A DNA stretch of 64,000 nucleotides from an uncultured Solirubrobacterales bacterium (GTDB lineage: Bacteria > Actinomycetota > Thermoleophilia > Solirubrobacterales > 70-9): contig CAJAIJ010000037.1 of the NCBI GenBank assembly GCA_903939845.1, positions 62,001-126,000 of the forward strand, given 5' to 3'. Every line of letters starts with the position of its first letter. Within the stretch, counting starts at the first letter, position 1. Shown piece after piece: positions 6,941 to 16,339 of the stretch. The position numbers and the translations under genes were made by a program. The notes beneath the pieces are model-generated. The model was not told the origin of the DNA, searched no databases, and was given only the letters and a program-made list of their open reading frames with translations.

Positions 6941-8566
6941 TCAGCCCAGGTCGCTCATGCCCGGGGGTGCCTTGGTGGTCCCGGCTGCCACGGCCTGCTG
7001 CTTGGCATGGGTCCGGACCTCGGAGAGGATCCGCTCGAGCCGCTCTTCCTCGGAGTCATCGACGAACTCCATCGCGGCAGCGACCGACGGGTGCTCGGCC
7101 GCGATCGCCCGATGCATCGCGATGGCGACGGCGCGGTAGGTGGGGTGCCCCTCCCTGCCCGACCTCAACTCGATCAGCTGCATCGCCTCGCGGGCGTTCA
7201 TGTCGAGCACGTACCGAATCCGGTAGCCGAGGCAGAGGGCGTAAGGGGCGAGTTCGGGGGCTCCGGACTCGACCAGGCGTCCATATTCGTCACCGGAGAT
7301 CTCGAGCGCACGGCGATACTCGTCGGCAACGCCGGCCGCCTCGAGCTCCTCGGGGACCCAGGCCCCGAGGTCGGGCGAGAGCGTCTGCCACTGACAGGTC
7401 AGGATCCGGTGACGCTGGAGGTCTCTGAAGGCGCCATAGTCGGAGACGATCTCGAACCGGTAGGAAGCCGTCTCGAAACCGCGGCCGGGCCGATGGCGCC
7501 GGTTGCGGCGGTTCCCGATCAGAGCGGCCATCAGGCCGGCTCGCTCGTCGGCGTCCATCGCCTCGACCCTTGCCCTGGTCTCGGCCTCTGAAACCCCGGC
7601 CGCTTCGAACAGCCCCGACGCGAGGATCTCGGCCTCGGAACTCCTGACCTCGATCAGCTCCACCGAGGGGCCGGGGTCTTCGGTGGACGAGCGATCGAGG
7701 CCGAGCCTGGAGACCCACTCCTCGGTCGCCTGCCTGCGCTCGGTCAGGTAGGAGATCCACTCTCCTCCACGATCCGGCCTGTCCACCCTGGCGACGAAGC
7801 TCGGCATCACCTTCTTGAGCTCATCGAGGATCATGCCGCCGAAGTCGCGGGCCTCGGGGAGAGGAGAGGCCATCAGCCTGAGCAGCATCTGCTCGTAGGC
7901 CTGACCCGAGGCGAACACCCCGACATGACTCATGGTCGAGGCCGGCAGGAGCCCCCGCAGCAGGTCGAGCGCCTTGGCCCGAATCGAAGACTTCCAGGCT
8001 CCCTCGGGCTCGTCCCCCCTCGGCCACCTCTCGGCCGCCCATGCCTCGACCCTCGGGATCAGGTCCGAGTAGATCCCGAAGACCTCGTCCATGGCCCGGG
8101 CATAAGGCTCCCCGAGCACATCCTCGCGGTAGTAGCGGTAGCCACCGCCTGGCATCTCGCGGTCGTAGGGGATGTAGCGGGTCGACTGTTCGAGGTAGGC
8201 GGCCAGCCGGCCGCGCTGGAGCTGCTTGGTGAGGATGTTGGAGACCCACTCGCAGGCGATGTGGGCACCGCCGACCTGGGCGATCGAGTCGTCTCCGTAG
8301 CCGACGAAGATCCGGTCGTAGAGATCGGCCGCCCGCTTGCCCTCCTCTCCGTCGAACGGCCGACCGCCCTCGGGCATCTCGGCCGCGAACTCATCGAGAT
8401 AGAGACGACGGAGCGTTCCCTGATAGCGCGAGTAGCGGGCGAACAGGGCTCCCTTGACGGTCTCGGGCAGGTTGGTGAGTGCGAAGACGGGCCGATCGGT
8501 GTTGGTGAAATGCGGGCCGAGGAGAGCCTCTTCCTCGGCGGTGAACTGTTCGACCGGATAGATCAC
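6941..8566 (-). CDS. Double-domain ThyX-like protein (541 aa), both motifs degenerate
   Basis: Two ThyX-type (flavin-dependent thymidylate synthase) halves in one chain. Canonical ThyX carries RHRxxSxNExSxRY. The N-terminal half has RGRLAAYLEQSTRY (residues 118-131), keeping E, S and RY but with His replaced by Gly. The C-terminal half has RHR at 385-387 but Thr at the catalytic Ser position (395) and no following RY. True ThyX is about 220-260 aa and tetrameric, so this is a tandem-duplicated paralogue that may not make dTMP. GTG start at 8566, 6 nt after TAGTTT (8578-8573, minus strand), looks leaderless. The GH114 gene follows. Confidence 0.8.
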   Translation of the reverse strand: MIYPVEQFTAEEEALLGPHFTNTDRPVFALTNLPETVKGALFARYSRYQGTLRRLYLDEFAAEMPEGGRPFDGEEGKRAADLYDRIFVGYGDDSIAQVGGAHIACEWVSNILTKQLQRGRLAAYLEQSTRYIPYDREMPGGGYRYYREDVLGEPYARAMDEVFGIYSDLIPRVEAWAAERWPRGDEPEGAWKSSIRAKALDLLRGLLPASTMSHVGVFASGQAYEQMLLRLMASPLPEARDFGGMILDELKKVMPSFVARVDRPDRGGEWISYLTERRQATEEWVSRLGLDRSSTEDPGPSVELIEVRSSEAEILASGLFEAAGVSEAETRARVEAMDADERAGLMAALIGNRRNRRHRPGRGFETASYRFEIVSDYGAFRDLQRHRILTCQWQTLSPDLGAWVPEELEAAGVADEYRRALEISGDEYGRLVESGAPELAPYALCLGYRIRYVLDMNAREAMQLIELRSGREGHPTYRAVAIAMHRAIAAEHPSVAAAMEFVDDSEEERLERILSEVRTHAKQQAVAAGTTKAPPGMSDLG

Positions 8567-8636
8567 CGCCCGAAACTAACAGGCCGACCGGAAGTGTTCG
8601 ACCCGGGCCGAACGGCCCTCGGAAGGGGCTATCCGA

Positions 8637-8993
8637 TCAGGCCGGAGACGACTCCATCAGCTCGACCAGATGGCCGGAGGGGCCTGTCGCCTTCGCCCTC
8701 GGAGAGCCCCAGTACTCGGCCCCGGGGACGACCTCGAAACCGGCCTCGCGAACCGCCTCGACCGTAGCCTCGAAATCGTCTGCGACCAGAGCGAGATGCC
8801 CGGAGGCAGGCAGCTGGGGTTCGGGGACCGGGAGCAGGTGGACCTGCTGTTCACCTGCCTGCATCCAGACCGAGGAGCCGCCGATCCCCTCGGGAGGATC
8901 GACCCGGGCGAAGCCGAGGAGCTCCCAGAATCGGATCTCATCGGCAATCAGGTCGTCGCCGATCTCGAGCGATACGTGCTGGATCCGTGGCAT
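8637..8993 (-). CDS. VOC (glyoxalase/bleomycin-resistance) family protein (118 aa)
   Basis: Single vicinal-oxygen-chelate domain: HVSLEIGDDLIADEIRFWE at the start (beta-alpha with metal-ligand His), GGSSVWMQAG in the middle, SGHLALVADDFEATVEAVRE (second module) and ATGPSGHLVELMES at the end, with a likely terminal metal-ligand Glu. Such proteins are metal-dependent lyases, dioxygenases or epimerases, or bind drugs; sequence alone does not select among them. It is a stand-alone gene between the AEC transporter and the ThyX-like gene, both on the same strand. Confidence 0.85.
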   Translation of the reverse strand: MPRIQHVSLEIGDDLIADEIRFWELLGFARVDPPEGIGGSSVWMQAGEQQVHLLPVPEPQLPASGHLALVADDFEATVEAVREAGFEVVPGAEYWGSPRAKATGPSGHLVELMESSPA

Positions 8994-9023
8994 CGCGTGA
9001 TCATCCCAGCCCGGGCGCCGAAA

Positions 9024-9944
9024 TCAACCGAAGACGCTCCATGCGAGCCCGACCAAGACCACGATCGCGGTGGTCCACCCCACCGCCTCGGCCGTCGTCC
9101 TGAGGTCGAGACCGTATGCGTGGGCGACGATCATCGAATTCAGGCCGGCCGGCATCGCTGCCAGGAGGAAGAAGGATCGGGGGATCCCGGTGAATGGCAT
9201 GGCGAGAAGGGAGAGGGCGGCCGGGGAGACGACCAGCCGGGAGAAGGCGACCGTGGCCACCCGGGAGTTCAGTCCGGGCAGGGTCGGCAGACGCTCAGCC
9301 CGCTGGGCCTCGGCGATCACGGCACCGACCGCGAAGAAGCCGACCGGAAGGACGAGCGCGACCAGGACCCAGGAGACCTCGACCAGGAAGTCGGGCGTGG
9401 CCGAGGCCGGGAAGAGCGCGCCCAGGACCGCGGCGTAGAGCAGGGGGTTCTTCAGGAAGAAGGATCGGAGCCGCTCCGAGAAGCCGGCTCCGGCCCGGGT
9501 TCCGAAGGCGGCTCCCACTCCGAAGGCAAACACGGTCAGGGCGATTCCGGAGACGACGACGTCATAGGCGACGCCCTGCGAGAGATCGTCTCCACCCATC
9601 AGGGTGAGGACGAGTGGATAGCCGAGGTAGCCCGTGTTCGAGGTGACCGAGCAACAGATCACGGCCCCGGCGACCGGTCGGTCCAGATCGAGGAGCCGGG
9701 TCGAGATCAGCCAGGCGACCGCTCCGACAACGGCGACCGAGGTGACCCCGAGAACGAGGCCCACCCCTAGTCCTGCATCGAAGTCGGTCTCTGCCAGATT
9801 GACGAAGACGATCGGGGGAAGCACGAAATAGAGGAGGATCACGAGCGACCGGCGGGAGCCGGAGCCGGCCCGATCGGGCCACCTCCTCTCGGCCAGGAGT
9901 CCGACCACGGTCGAGGCGAGTATGGCCGCTGCGATCCAGATCAC
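9024..9944 (-). CDS. AEC-family (auxin efflux carrier-like) membrane transporter (306 aa)
   Basis: About ten hydrophobic segments spread over the length, the expected size for the AEC/malonate-efflux family. Typical features are the LYFVLPPIVFVNLAE segment near residue 40, the CCSVTSNTGYLGYPLVL helix breaker with NTGYLGYP, and the terminal repeat MPAGLNSMIVAHAYGLD. Members export or import small carboxylates and related compounds. GTG start at 9944. It sits 46 bp downstream of the last complex I gene (nuoN ends at 9991) on the same strand, so read-through transcription is possible, but it is not part of complex I. Confidence 0.87.
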   Translation of the reverse strand: MIWIAAAILASTVVGLLAERRWPDRAGSGSRRSLVILLYFVLPPIVFVNLAETDFDAGLGVGLVLGVTSVAVVGAVAWLISTRLLDLDRPVAGAVICCSVTSNTGYLGYPLVLTLMGGDDLSQGVAYDVVVSGIALTVFAFGVGAAFGTRAGAGFSERLRSFFLKNPLLYAAVLGALFPASATPDFLVEVSWVLVALVLPVGFFAVGAVIAEAQRAERLPTLPGLNSRVATVAFSRLVVSPAALSLLAMPFTGIPRSFFLLAAMPAGLNSMIVAHAYGLDLRTTAEAVGWTTAIVVLVGLAWSVFG

Positions 9945-9990
9945 GGGTGTCGCTCCGGTGGCTCGGCGACCATCGGCGGGCCGAAGGGCC

Positions 9991-11499
9991 TCAACCGGTC
10001 AGACTGAGGATCGCGTCCCCTGCCCGGGAGGCGAAGTCGTAGAGCGGGTCGGGGAAGATCCCGAAGAAGATCACGGCGACGGAGGCGATCACGATCGGCA
10101 CCACGAGGCCGAGATCCTTCCAGGGAGGGGTTCCGCCGGTGACCAGGAGGTCTCCGTCGATGTGGCCGTCTTCGCCCTGAGGCGCCGGATCGTTGGTCCA
10201 CATCACCGCGACCACCCGCAGGTAGTAGGCGAGCGAGAGCATGGTCCCGATCACGATCACGATCGCGAGCCAGACCCAGTTCTGATCGGCGAGGGCCTCG
10301 ATCAGGAAGACCTTGCCGAGAAAGCCTGCGGTCGGAGGCAGGCCGGCGAGACCGAGCATCGCGATCGTCATCGGCCAGGCGACGATGCGGTGGGAGTTGC
10401 CGGCGCCCCTGAGCGAGGCGATCGAGTCCGACCCGGTCATCCGCTCGTGCACGATCAGTGCACCGAAGGCGGCCAGATTCATCGCCAGGTAGGCGGCGAG
10501 ATAGAAGGTGAGGGCATCGACGCCGTCGGCGGTTGCGACGATGATGCCGGCCAGCATGTAGCCGGCCTGGGCGACGCCGGAGTAGCCGAGCATCCGCTTC
10601 AGTGAGCTCTGGGTCAGGGCGCCGAGGTTTCCGATCGCGATCGAGAGCGTCGCGAGCACGGCCAGAATCACATCCCACTGATCGGTCTCGGGTGCCAGCG
10701 CGACCAGGAAGAAACGGGCGAAGACGGCGAATGCAGCGAGCTTGGTAGCCCCCGACATGAAGGCCGTGACCGGGGTCGGCGCACCCTGGTAGACGTCGGG
10801 CGTCCACTGGTGAAACGGGGCGATCGAGACCTTGAAGGCGAGCCCGACCGTGATCATCCCGATGCCGAACAGGACGAGTGAATCCGAGATGACACCGCCC
10901 TTGGTCAGGCCTTCGGCGATTGCCTGGAACCCGACTTCGCCACCGGAGCCGCCATAGATCATCGCCATGCCGAACAGGAGGGTGGCCGAGCCGAGCGATC
11001 CGATGATCAGGTACTTGAGTCCTGCCTCCAGCGAGCCGGGCCGACGGAGGTCGGTTGCGCAGAGCACATAGAGCGGGATCGAGAAGAACTCCAGGGCCAG
11101 GAAGAAGATGATCAGATCGTTGGCCATGGTCAGCATGACCATCCCGAAGACGGAGCTGAGCAGCATCGCCAGGAAGTCGGGCCTTCCGACCTGTCGTCCG
11201 GCGATGTCGCCGGCGGCGTAGAGGACCGCGACGATGCCGGCGATCAGGATCAGGAGGGAGAAGGTGGTCGAGAGTCCGTCGATCCGCAGCGAACCGGAAA
11301 CCAGGTCGGCCTCGGTGCCGAACTGCCAGACCAGACAGCCGGCCGCAACGGCCATCGAGAGGATCGCGAGGCCCGGAGCCAGCCTCTTCAGGGGTCTGAA
11401 GACCGCCGTGAGCACGATCGCGACGAGGCCGACCGCGAGGGCGATCAGGGGTGAGAGTGCCGCGTAGTCGAGCGTCGGTGCCTCGAAAGTTCCGGTCAC
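9991..11499 (-). CDS. nuoN: NADH-quinone oxidoreductase subunit N
   Basis: Antiporter-like membrane subunit of complex I, part of the proton-pumping arm. About 14 hydrophobic helices; the proton-channel core is seen in FHQWTPDVYQGAPTPVTAFMS and the preceding lysine-bearing helix (FKVSIAPFHQW). 502 aa is the usual length. It is the last nuo gene; its ATG overlaps the nuoM stop by 4 nt, indicating translational coupling. Confidence 0.97.
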   Translation of the reverse strand: MTGTFEAPTLDYAALSPLIALAVGLVAIVLTAVFRPLKRLAPGLAILSMAVAAGCLVWQFGTEADLVSGSLRIDGLSTTFSLLILIAGIVAVLYAAGDIAGRQVGRPDFLAMLLSSVFGMVMLTMANDLIIFFLALEFFSIPLYVLCATDLRRPGSLEAGLKYLIIGSLGSATLLFGMAMIYGGSGGEVGFQAIAEGLTKGGVISDSLVLFGIGMITVGLAFKVSIAPFHQWTPDVYQGAPTPVTAFMSGATKLAAFAVFARFFLVALAPETDQWDVILAVLATLSIAIGNLGALTQSSLKRMLGYSGVAQAGYMLAGIIVATADGVDALTFYLAAYLAMNLAAFGALIVHERMTGSDSIASLRGAGNSHRIVAWPMTIAMLGLAGLPPTAGFLGKVFLIEALADQNWVWLAIVIVIGTMLSLAYYLRVVAVMWTNDPAPQGEDGHIDGDLLVTGGTPPWKDLGLVVPIVIASVAVIFFGIFPDPLYDFASRAGDAILSLTG

Positions 11500-12974
11500 C
11501 TGGTCACCTCGGTGAAGGCAGCTACGGCCTGCTCGACCGCCACGGCGGTATCGGAGAGGACGATCTGGGGGGCGAAGGCGAGGATCACAACGACCAGCAG
11601 CATCGGGACGACGATCAGGCCGTCGCGAAGGGAGATCTCCCGGTCATCCGCACCGTCGGGGAGCGGGTTGTGCATCGTTCGCTGGTACATGCGAAGCGCG
11701 TAGTAGGCGGCCAGTGCCACCCCTGAGGAGGCGACGATCGCGATCGCCACGTCGGTCTGGAAGACGCCGTTGAGGATCAGGAACTCACCGATGAAGTTCG
11801 GTGAGCCGGGCAGGGCCAGGGTCGCCATCGTCGCGATGAGGAAGATCACGGCCAGGATCGGAGCCCGTTTGGCCAGCCCGCCCATCGGCCCGATGTTCTC
11901 GGTCCCGAACCGCTCCGCGAGGAGGCCGACGATCAGGATCGCCGGGACGACCACGAGGCCGTGGTTGACCATCTGGAAGAGGGCGCCGTTGGCCCCGGTC
12001 TCGTCGAGGGCGAAGATGCCGAGCGTGATGAAGCCGAGCTGGGCGATCGAGGAGAACCCGATGATCAGCCTGAGGTCGAGCTTGGTGAAGGCGACGACCG
12101 AGCCGTAGATGATCGAGGCGACGGCGAAGATCAGGATCGCCGTCTGGAACAGCTCGGCCGCGTCGGGCATGATCGGGAGAACTACCCGGAGGAAGCCGTA
12201 GGCACCGACCTTCGAGAGCACGGCCGAGAAGACGGCCAGTGCCGGCAGCGGTGCGGCCCGGTAGGCGTCGGGCATCCAGCCATGTAGCGGGAAGGCCGGC
12301 ATCTTGACGAAGAAGGCCGCAGCGAACAGCCAGAAGATCCAGTTCTGGTAGGACTCGCCTAGACCGCGCTCGATCAGGTCGGGGATGTAGTAGGTCAGTC
12401 CGGTGCCGGGCTCGCCGGCGAAGGCCCCGACCGAAACGGCGCCGACGACCATCAGCAACGAACCGATCAGGGTGAAGATCAGCATCTTGACCGTGGCCGC
12501 CCCGGCCGTGATCCCCTCTCTGTCGGTGCCCCAGATCCCGAACAGGAAGTAGAACGGGACGATCATCAGGTCGAAGAAGACGACGAAGAGGATCAGGTCC
12601 TGGGCGAGGAAGGCCCCGAGAGTCGCGGTTTCGCCGAGCAGCAACATGAAGTAGAAGAGCCGTTCGCGATCTCCACCGGCTCTGCGCGAGGCGGCGAACG
12701 CCACCGCCGGGACCCACGCCAGCGCGGTCAGGAGCACGAGGAAGATCGAAATCCCGTCGACCCCGAGCGCGTAGGAGATCCCGAGGTCGGGGATCCAGGG
12801 GGTCTTCTCCACGTACTGGAGACCGCCGGATCCGTCGAAACCGATCGCCATGACCGCTGCGATCACGAGGGTCGCGACCGACCCGATCAGGGCGACGACC
12901 CAGGCCCGGTAGGCGGGCACCAACAGTGCGACGAGGCCGAAAGCGAGGGGAAGCCAGAGCAGGATCGAGAGCAT
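11496..12974 (-). CDS. nuoM: NADH-quinone oxidoreductase subunit M
   Basis: Antiporter-like membrane subunit (492 aa) with 14 predicted helices. Diagnostic segments are the VKMPAFPLHGWMPDAYRAAP channel loop, the LSKVGAYGFLR helix with its conserved Lys, and SSIAQLGFITLGIFAL. It starts 4 bp after nuoL and overlaps nuoN by 4 nt. With NuoL and NuoN it forms the three proton-translocating modules. Confidence 0.97.
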   Translation of the reverse strand: MLSILLWLPLAFGLVALLVPAYRAWVVALIGSVATLVIAAVMAIGFDGSGGLQYVEKTPWIPDLGISYALGVDGISIFLVLLTALAWVPAVAFAASRRAGGDRERLFYFMLLLGETATLGAFLAQDLILFVVFFDLMIVPFYFLFGIWGTDREGITAGAATVKMLIFTLIGSLLMVVGAVSVGAFAGEPGTGLTYYIPDLIERGLGESYQNWIFWLFAAAFFVKMPAFPLHGWMPDAYRAAPLPALAVFSAVLSKVGAYGFLRVVLPIMPDAAELFQTAILIFAVASIIYGSVVAFTKLDLRLIIGFSSIAQLGFITLGIFALDETGANGALFQMVNHGLVVVPAILIVGLLAERFGTENIGPMGGLAKRAPILAVIFLIATMATLALPGSPNFIGEFLILNGVFQTDVAIAIVASSGVALAAYYALRMYQRTMHNPLPDGADDREISLRDGLIVVPMLLVVVILAFAPQIVLSDTAVAVEQAVAAFTEVTR

Positions 12975-12978
12975 GGGT

Positions 12979-14988
12979 TCAGATGCTCCTGATCAGGAAG
13001 TAGAGGCCGATGCCGACGACGCCGGCGACCATCACGGCCGCGTAGCTCCGGAGCATCCCGGTCTGGAGATCACGGACGGCGACGCCGGCGGAGCGGACGA
13101 GATAGGTCGTCCCCGAGACGAGTCCACCGGCCACATAGGGCTCGATGATGCGGTCCGCGAAACGGCCGAGGGCGAGCACGGGACGAACGATGAGGAAGTC
13201 GATGATCTCGTCGCCGTACCACTTGTTCAGGAAGAGGACGTAGAGCGGGCGGAAGCGACGACGGGCAGCCTCCGGAATCGAGGGTCGGCCGACCCAGAGG
13301 ACCCAGGCGACCGCGATGCCGACGATCGCGATCAGACCGCCGATGACGAGACCGAGCCAGGCCTTCCCGACTGACGGATGCATCGCCGCGAGCGGCGAAC
13401 CCTCGAAGGTCGGCTCGAGGAAGTGAGCGATGACCTCGGTGACGCCCGGGATCTGGACGAAACCTCCGATCAGAGCCAACACCCCGAGCATCGCCATGCC
13501 GAATCGCATTCCTCTGGCCTGCTCGGCAATGTGGTGCTCTTCTCCCGGGTAGCCGACCTCGTAGTCCTCGGGCTGTCCGGTGACCGGGTTCTCGGGCTCG
13601 GCATGAACGACGTGGCCGGTCTCGATCAGGTGCTCGGCCTCCGGGCAGGGCTTGCCGGGAAGGATCCGGAAGATGATCCGGAACGAGTAGAGCGCGGTCA
13701 TGAAGGCGCCGATGTAGCAACCGACCGCGACCCAGAAGTACCAGTCCCCCCGATAGAGGGCGAAGTCGATGATCTCGTCCTTGGAGAACCAGCCCGAGGT
13801 GCCGGGGAATCCGGCCAGGGCGAGCGATCCGATGACCAGCATCGTCGCCGTGAAGGGAAGTGCCTTCTCGAAGCCCTTCATCCGGTCGATGTTCTGGATG
13901 TTGGCCATGGCGGCGATGACCGAGCCGGCAGCCATGAACAGCAGCGCCTTGAAGAAGGCGTGGGTCATCAGGTGGAACATCCCGGCCGAATAGGCGCCGA
14001 TCCCGACCGCGACGAACATGTAGCCGATCTGGCTCATCGTCGAGTAGGCGATGATCCGCTTCAGGTCGGTGACGACGAGGGCGATCGTGCCGGCGACCAG
14101 GAGCGTGACCAGGCCGACGATCGCGGCCACGTCGGCGGCAGACGGGGCGAGCTCGAACAGGGTCCAGGACCGGGCGACCAGGTAGACGCCCGCGGTGACC
14201 ATGGTGGCGGCATGGATCAGTGACGAGACCGGAGTCGGACCCTCCATCGCGTCCGCCAGCCAGGTGTGGAACGGCATCTGGGCCGACTTGGCGAAGGCAC
14301 CGACCAGGAGCAGCAGGCAGATCGCGACGATCGTCCACTCGTTGGTCGAGAAGACCTCGGGCGCCTTCTCGAAGACGGCCCGGTAGTCGAGGACGCCGAG
14401 TTCACGGAAGATCAGGATCGCGGCCAGAACCAGCCCTATGTCCCCGACGACATTGATCACGAAGGCCTTCATGCCGGCTCGCGTGGCGGTCGATCGGCGG
14501 AACCAGAAACTGATCAGGGCATACGAGGCGAACCCGACGAAGGCCCAGCCGACGATCAGGAGCACGAAGTTGCCGGCGAGGACCAGCAGGAGCATCGAGA
14601 AGACGAAGAAGTTGAGGTAGCTGAAGAAGCGGTGGTAGCCCTGATCGGACTGCATGTAGGAGAACGAATAGATGTGGATCAGGGTCGAGACGCCGGTGAC
14701 CACGAGGACCATGAAGACGGCGAGGGGGTCGACATATATCCCGAGATCGACCTCGAGGTCACCGACCGAGGCGTAATCCCAGAGCGATGAGGTCGCGTAC
14801 CGGGCGTCCGACGGCTCGCCCTGCAGCGCGACGAGGGCCCCGATCCCGGCAAGGAACGAGAGCAGGATCGCGGCCACACCGATCCGGCCGGCCGTGCGAT
14901 CGGAGACCGAACGGAAGGTCAGCCCGATGACGATCGAGCCGAGCAGGGGAAAGAGGAGGACGAGCCACCCCCAGATTGCGGCGCTCAA
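12979..14988 (-). CDS. nuoL: NADH-quinone oxidoreductase subunit L
   Basis: Distal antiporter-like subunit, 669 aa, longest of the family because of the C-terminal lateral helix and anchor. The core motif FHTWLADAMEGPTPVSSLIH is intact, followed by TMVTAGVYLVAR. A hydrophilic loop with PGKPCPEAEHLIETGHVVHA and an EHH segment (around residues 445-490) is longer than in enteric NuoL; it probably lies outside the helix bundle. Its start overlaps the nuoK stop by 4 nt. Confidence 0.97.
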   Translation of the reverse strand: MSAAIWGWLVLLFPLLGSIVIGLTFRSVSDRTAGRIGVAAILLSFLAGIGALVALQGEPSDARYATSSLWDYASVGDLEVDLGIYVDPLAVFMVLVVTGVSTLIHIYSFSYMQSDQGYHRFFSYLNFFVFSMLLLVLAGNFVLLIVGWAFVGFASYALISFWFRRSTATRAGMKAFVINVVGDIGLVLAAILIFRELGVLDYRAVFEKAPEVFSTNEWTIVAICLLLLVGAFAKSAQMPFHTWLADAMEGPTPVSSLIHAATMVTAGVYLVARSWTLFELAPSAADVAAIVGLVTLLVAGTIALVVTDLKRIIAYSTMSQIGYMFVAVGIGAYSAGMFHLMTHAFFKALLFMAAGSVIAAMANIQNIDRMKGFEKALPFTATMLVIGSLALAGFPGTSGWFSKDEIIDFALYRGDWYFWVAVGCYIGAFMTALYSFRIIFRILPGKPCPEAEHLIETGHVVHAEPENPVTGQPEDYEVGYPGEEHHIAEQARGMRFGMAMLGVLALIGGFVQIPGVTEVIAHFLEPTFEGSPLAAMHPSVGKAWLGLVIGGLIAIVGIAVAWVLWVGRPSIPEAARRRFRPLYVLFLNKWYGDEIIDFLIVRPVLALGRFADRIIEPYVAGGLVSGTTYLVRSAGVAVRDLQTGMLRSYAAVMVAGVVGIGLYFLIRSI

Positions 14989-15284
14989 CCCTTCAGCTCC
15001 TTGATCTCGTCGACGTCGAGCGGAATCCGGCGGCGGAACATCGCCACGACCAGGCCGAGGCCCACCACGACCTCGCAGGCGGCGACGACGAGGACGATGA
15101 GGACCAGTATCTGGCCGTCCTGATCACCGGTCATCCGGCTGAACGCGAGAAGTGCCAGGGCACCGGCTCCGAGCATGAGCTCGAGGCAGAGCAGCATCAC
15201 GACCGGGTTGCGGCGCACGGTGAGGCCGGCGAGGCCGACCGCAAACAGGAGTGCCGCGAGGATCACGAACCACTCGATCGTCAT
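14985..15284 (-). CDS. nuoK: NADH-quinone oxidoreductase subunit K
   Basis: Short membrane subunit (99 aa) with three helices. The two buried glutamates required for coupling in the family are visible as E35 (LLCLELMLGA) and E71 (VAACEVVVGL). It overlaps nuoJ by 4 nt upstream and nuoL by 4 nt downstream. Confidence 0.97.
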   Translation of the reverse strand: MTIEWFVILAALLFAVGLAGLTVRRNPVVMLLCLELMLGAGALALLAFSRMTGDQDGQILVLIVLVVAACEVVVGLGLVVAMFRRRIPLDVDEIKELKG

Positions 15285-15808
15285 GACTCGACTCCCTCCT
15301 CCCCGGGCTTGCGTCCGGCGAGGACGATCGCCGCGACCGCGGTGACCAGGAGCAGAAGGGAGGCGACCTCGAACGCGATCAGGAAGTCCTCGAGCAGCAG
15401 CAGGCCGATCGAAGCCGGAGTGCCGAACCCGGCTTCGAGATCGGATGCGCCCTCGGTCCCGAGGGCGACGAGGGAGGAGCCGAGGACGGCGATCGAGATC
15501 TCGATGAAGATCGCGGCGGCGAGGACCGGTCCGAGCACGCGGAGGCGCGGGATCGGGTCGAACAGGGGCTCCTCGATCCCGCCGACGTAGGCCGCGACGA
15601 AGACATAGATGACCATCACGGCCCCGGCGTATACGACGATCTGGGCCGCCGCCAAAAACTGGGCCTCGAGCAGCAGGAAGAGGACGGCGAGGAAGATCAG
15701 GTGCACGACCAGCGAGAGCACCGAGTAGAAGGGGTTCTTCAGGAACACCACGCCGACGGCGCCACCGAGGGCACCGATTGCGGCCAGGAAGAAGAGAACC
15801 TCGAGCAC
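15281..15808 (-). CDS. nuoJ: NADH-quinone oxidoreductase subunit J
   Basis: Membrane subunit with five hydrophobic helices in 175 aa, including the flexible helix segment VVYAGAVMVIYVFVAAYV (family hallmark, pi-bulge region). GTG start directly abuts the nuoI TAG stop. Ends with a short charged tail (AGRKPGEEGVES), overlapping nuoK by 4 nt. Confidence 0.96.
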   Translation of the reverse strand: MLEVLFFLAAIGALGGAVGVVFLKNPFYSVLSLVVHLIFLAVLFLLLEAQFLAAAQIVVYAGAVMVIYVFVAAYVGGIEEPLFDPIPRLRVLGPVLAAAIFIEISIAVLGSSLVALGTEGASDLEAGFGTPASIGLLLLEDFLIAFEVASLLLLVTAVAAIVLAGRKPGEEGVES

Positions 15809-16339
15809 CTACTCGCCCTCGCGTCTCAGCGGTGCCCGCTCGATCGGATCGGCCAGGAGCATCTCCTTGGTGAAGATCAGATCGGACCGGTTGTAATCGG
15901 CCATCTCGTAGTCATGCCCCATCGTGATCGCGTCGAACGGGCAGGCCAGCTCGCAGTAGCCGCAGAAGATGCAGCGCGAGAGGTTGATCTCGTAGACGGC
16001 GGCGTAGCGCTCGCCTGCCGAAACCCGGTCTTCGGGGTCGTTCTCGGCCGCGACGACCCGGATGCACTGGGCCGGACAGGCAGCGGCGCAGAGCGAGCAG
16101 CCGACGCACTTCTCGAGACCGGTGTCCTCGAACTTGTGCAGCTTGTGACGGCCCCGGAAGCGCGGGTAGACCGGGGTCTTCTCCTCCGGATACTGGATCG
16201 TCACCGGCTTCTCGAACATCCGGGCCATGGTCGTCCTGAGGCCCCTCAGGGTCTCGCCGAAGGCACGGTAGGCGCCGCCGGCCCCTCCGGGTTCGGGACC
16301 TCGGGGAACGACCTTGATCTCTTCGGGACCTATCTTCAT
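15809..16339 (-). CDS. nuoI: NADH-quinone oxidoreductase subunit I (8Fe ferredoxin type)
   Basis: Peripheral-arm subunit carrying clusters N6a and N6b on the path to quinone. Two CxxCxxCxxxCP motifs are present: [12 protein letters not shown] (C78, C81, C84, C88) and [12 protein letters not shown] (C123, C126, C129, C133). I use ATG 16339 (MKIGPEEIK), which overlaps the nuoH stop as ATGA; the frame stays open upstream but that part is a shadow of nuoH. 176 aa. Confidence 0.96.
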   Translation of the reverse strand: MKIGPEEIKVVPRGPEPGGAGGAYRAFGETLRGLRTTMARMFEKPVTIQYPEEKTPVYPRFRGRHKLHKFEDTGLEKCVGCSLCAAACPAQCIRVVAAENDPEDRVSAGERYAAVYEINLSRCIFCGYCELACPFDAITMGHDYEMADYNRSDLIFTKEMLLADPIERAPLRREGE

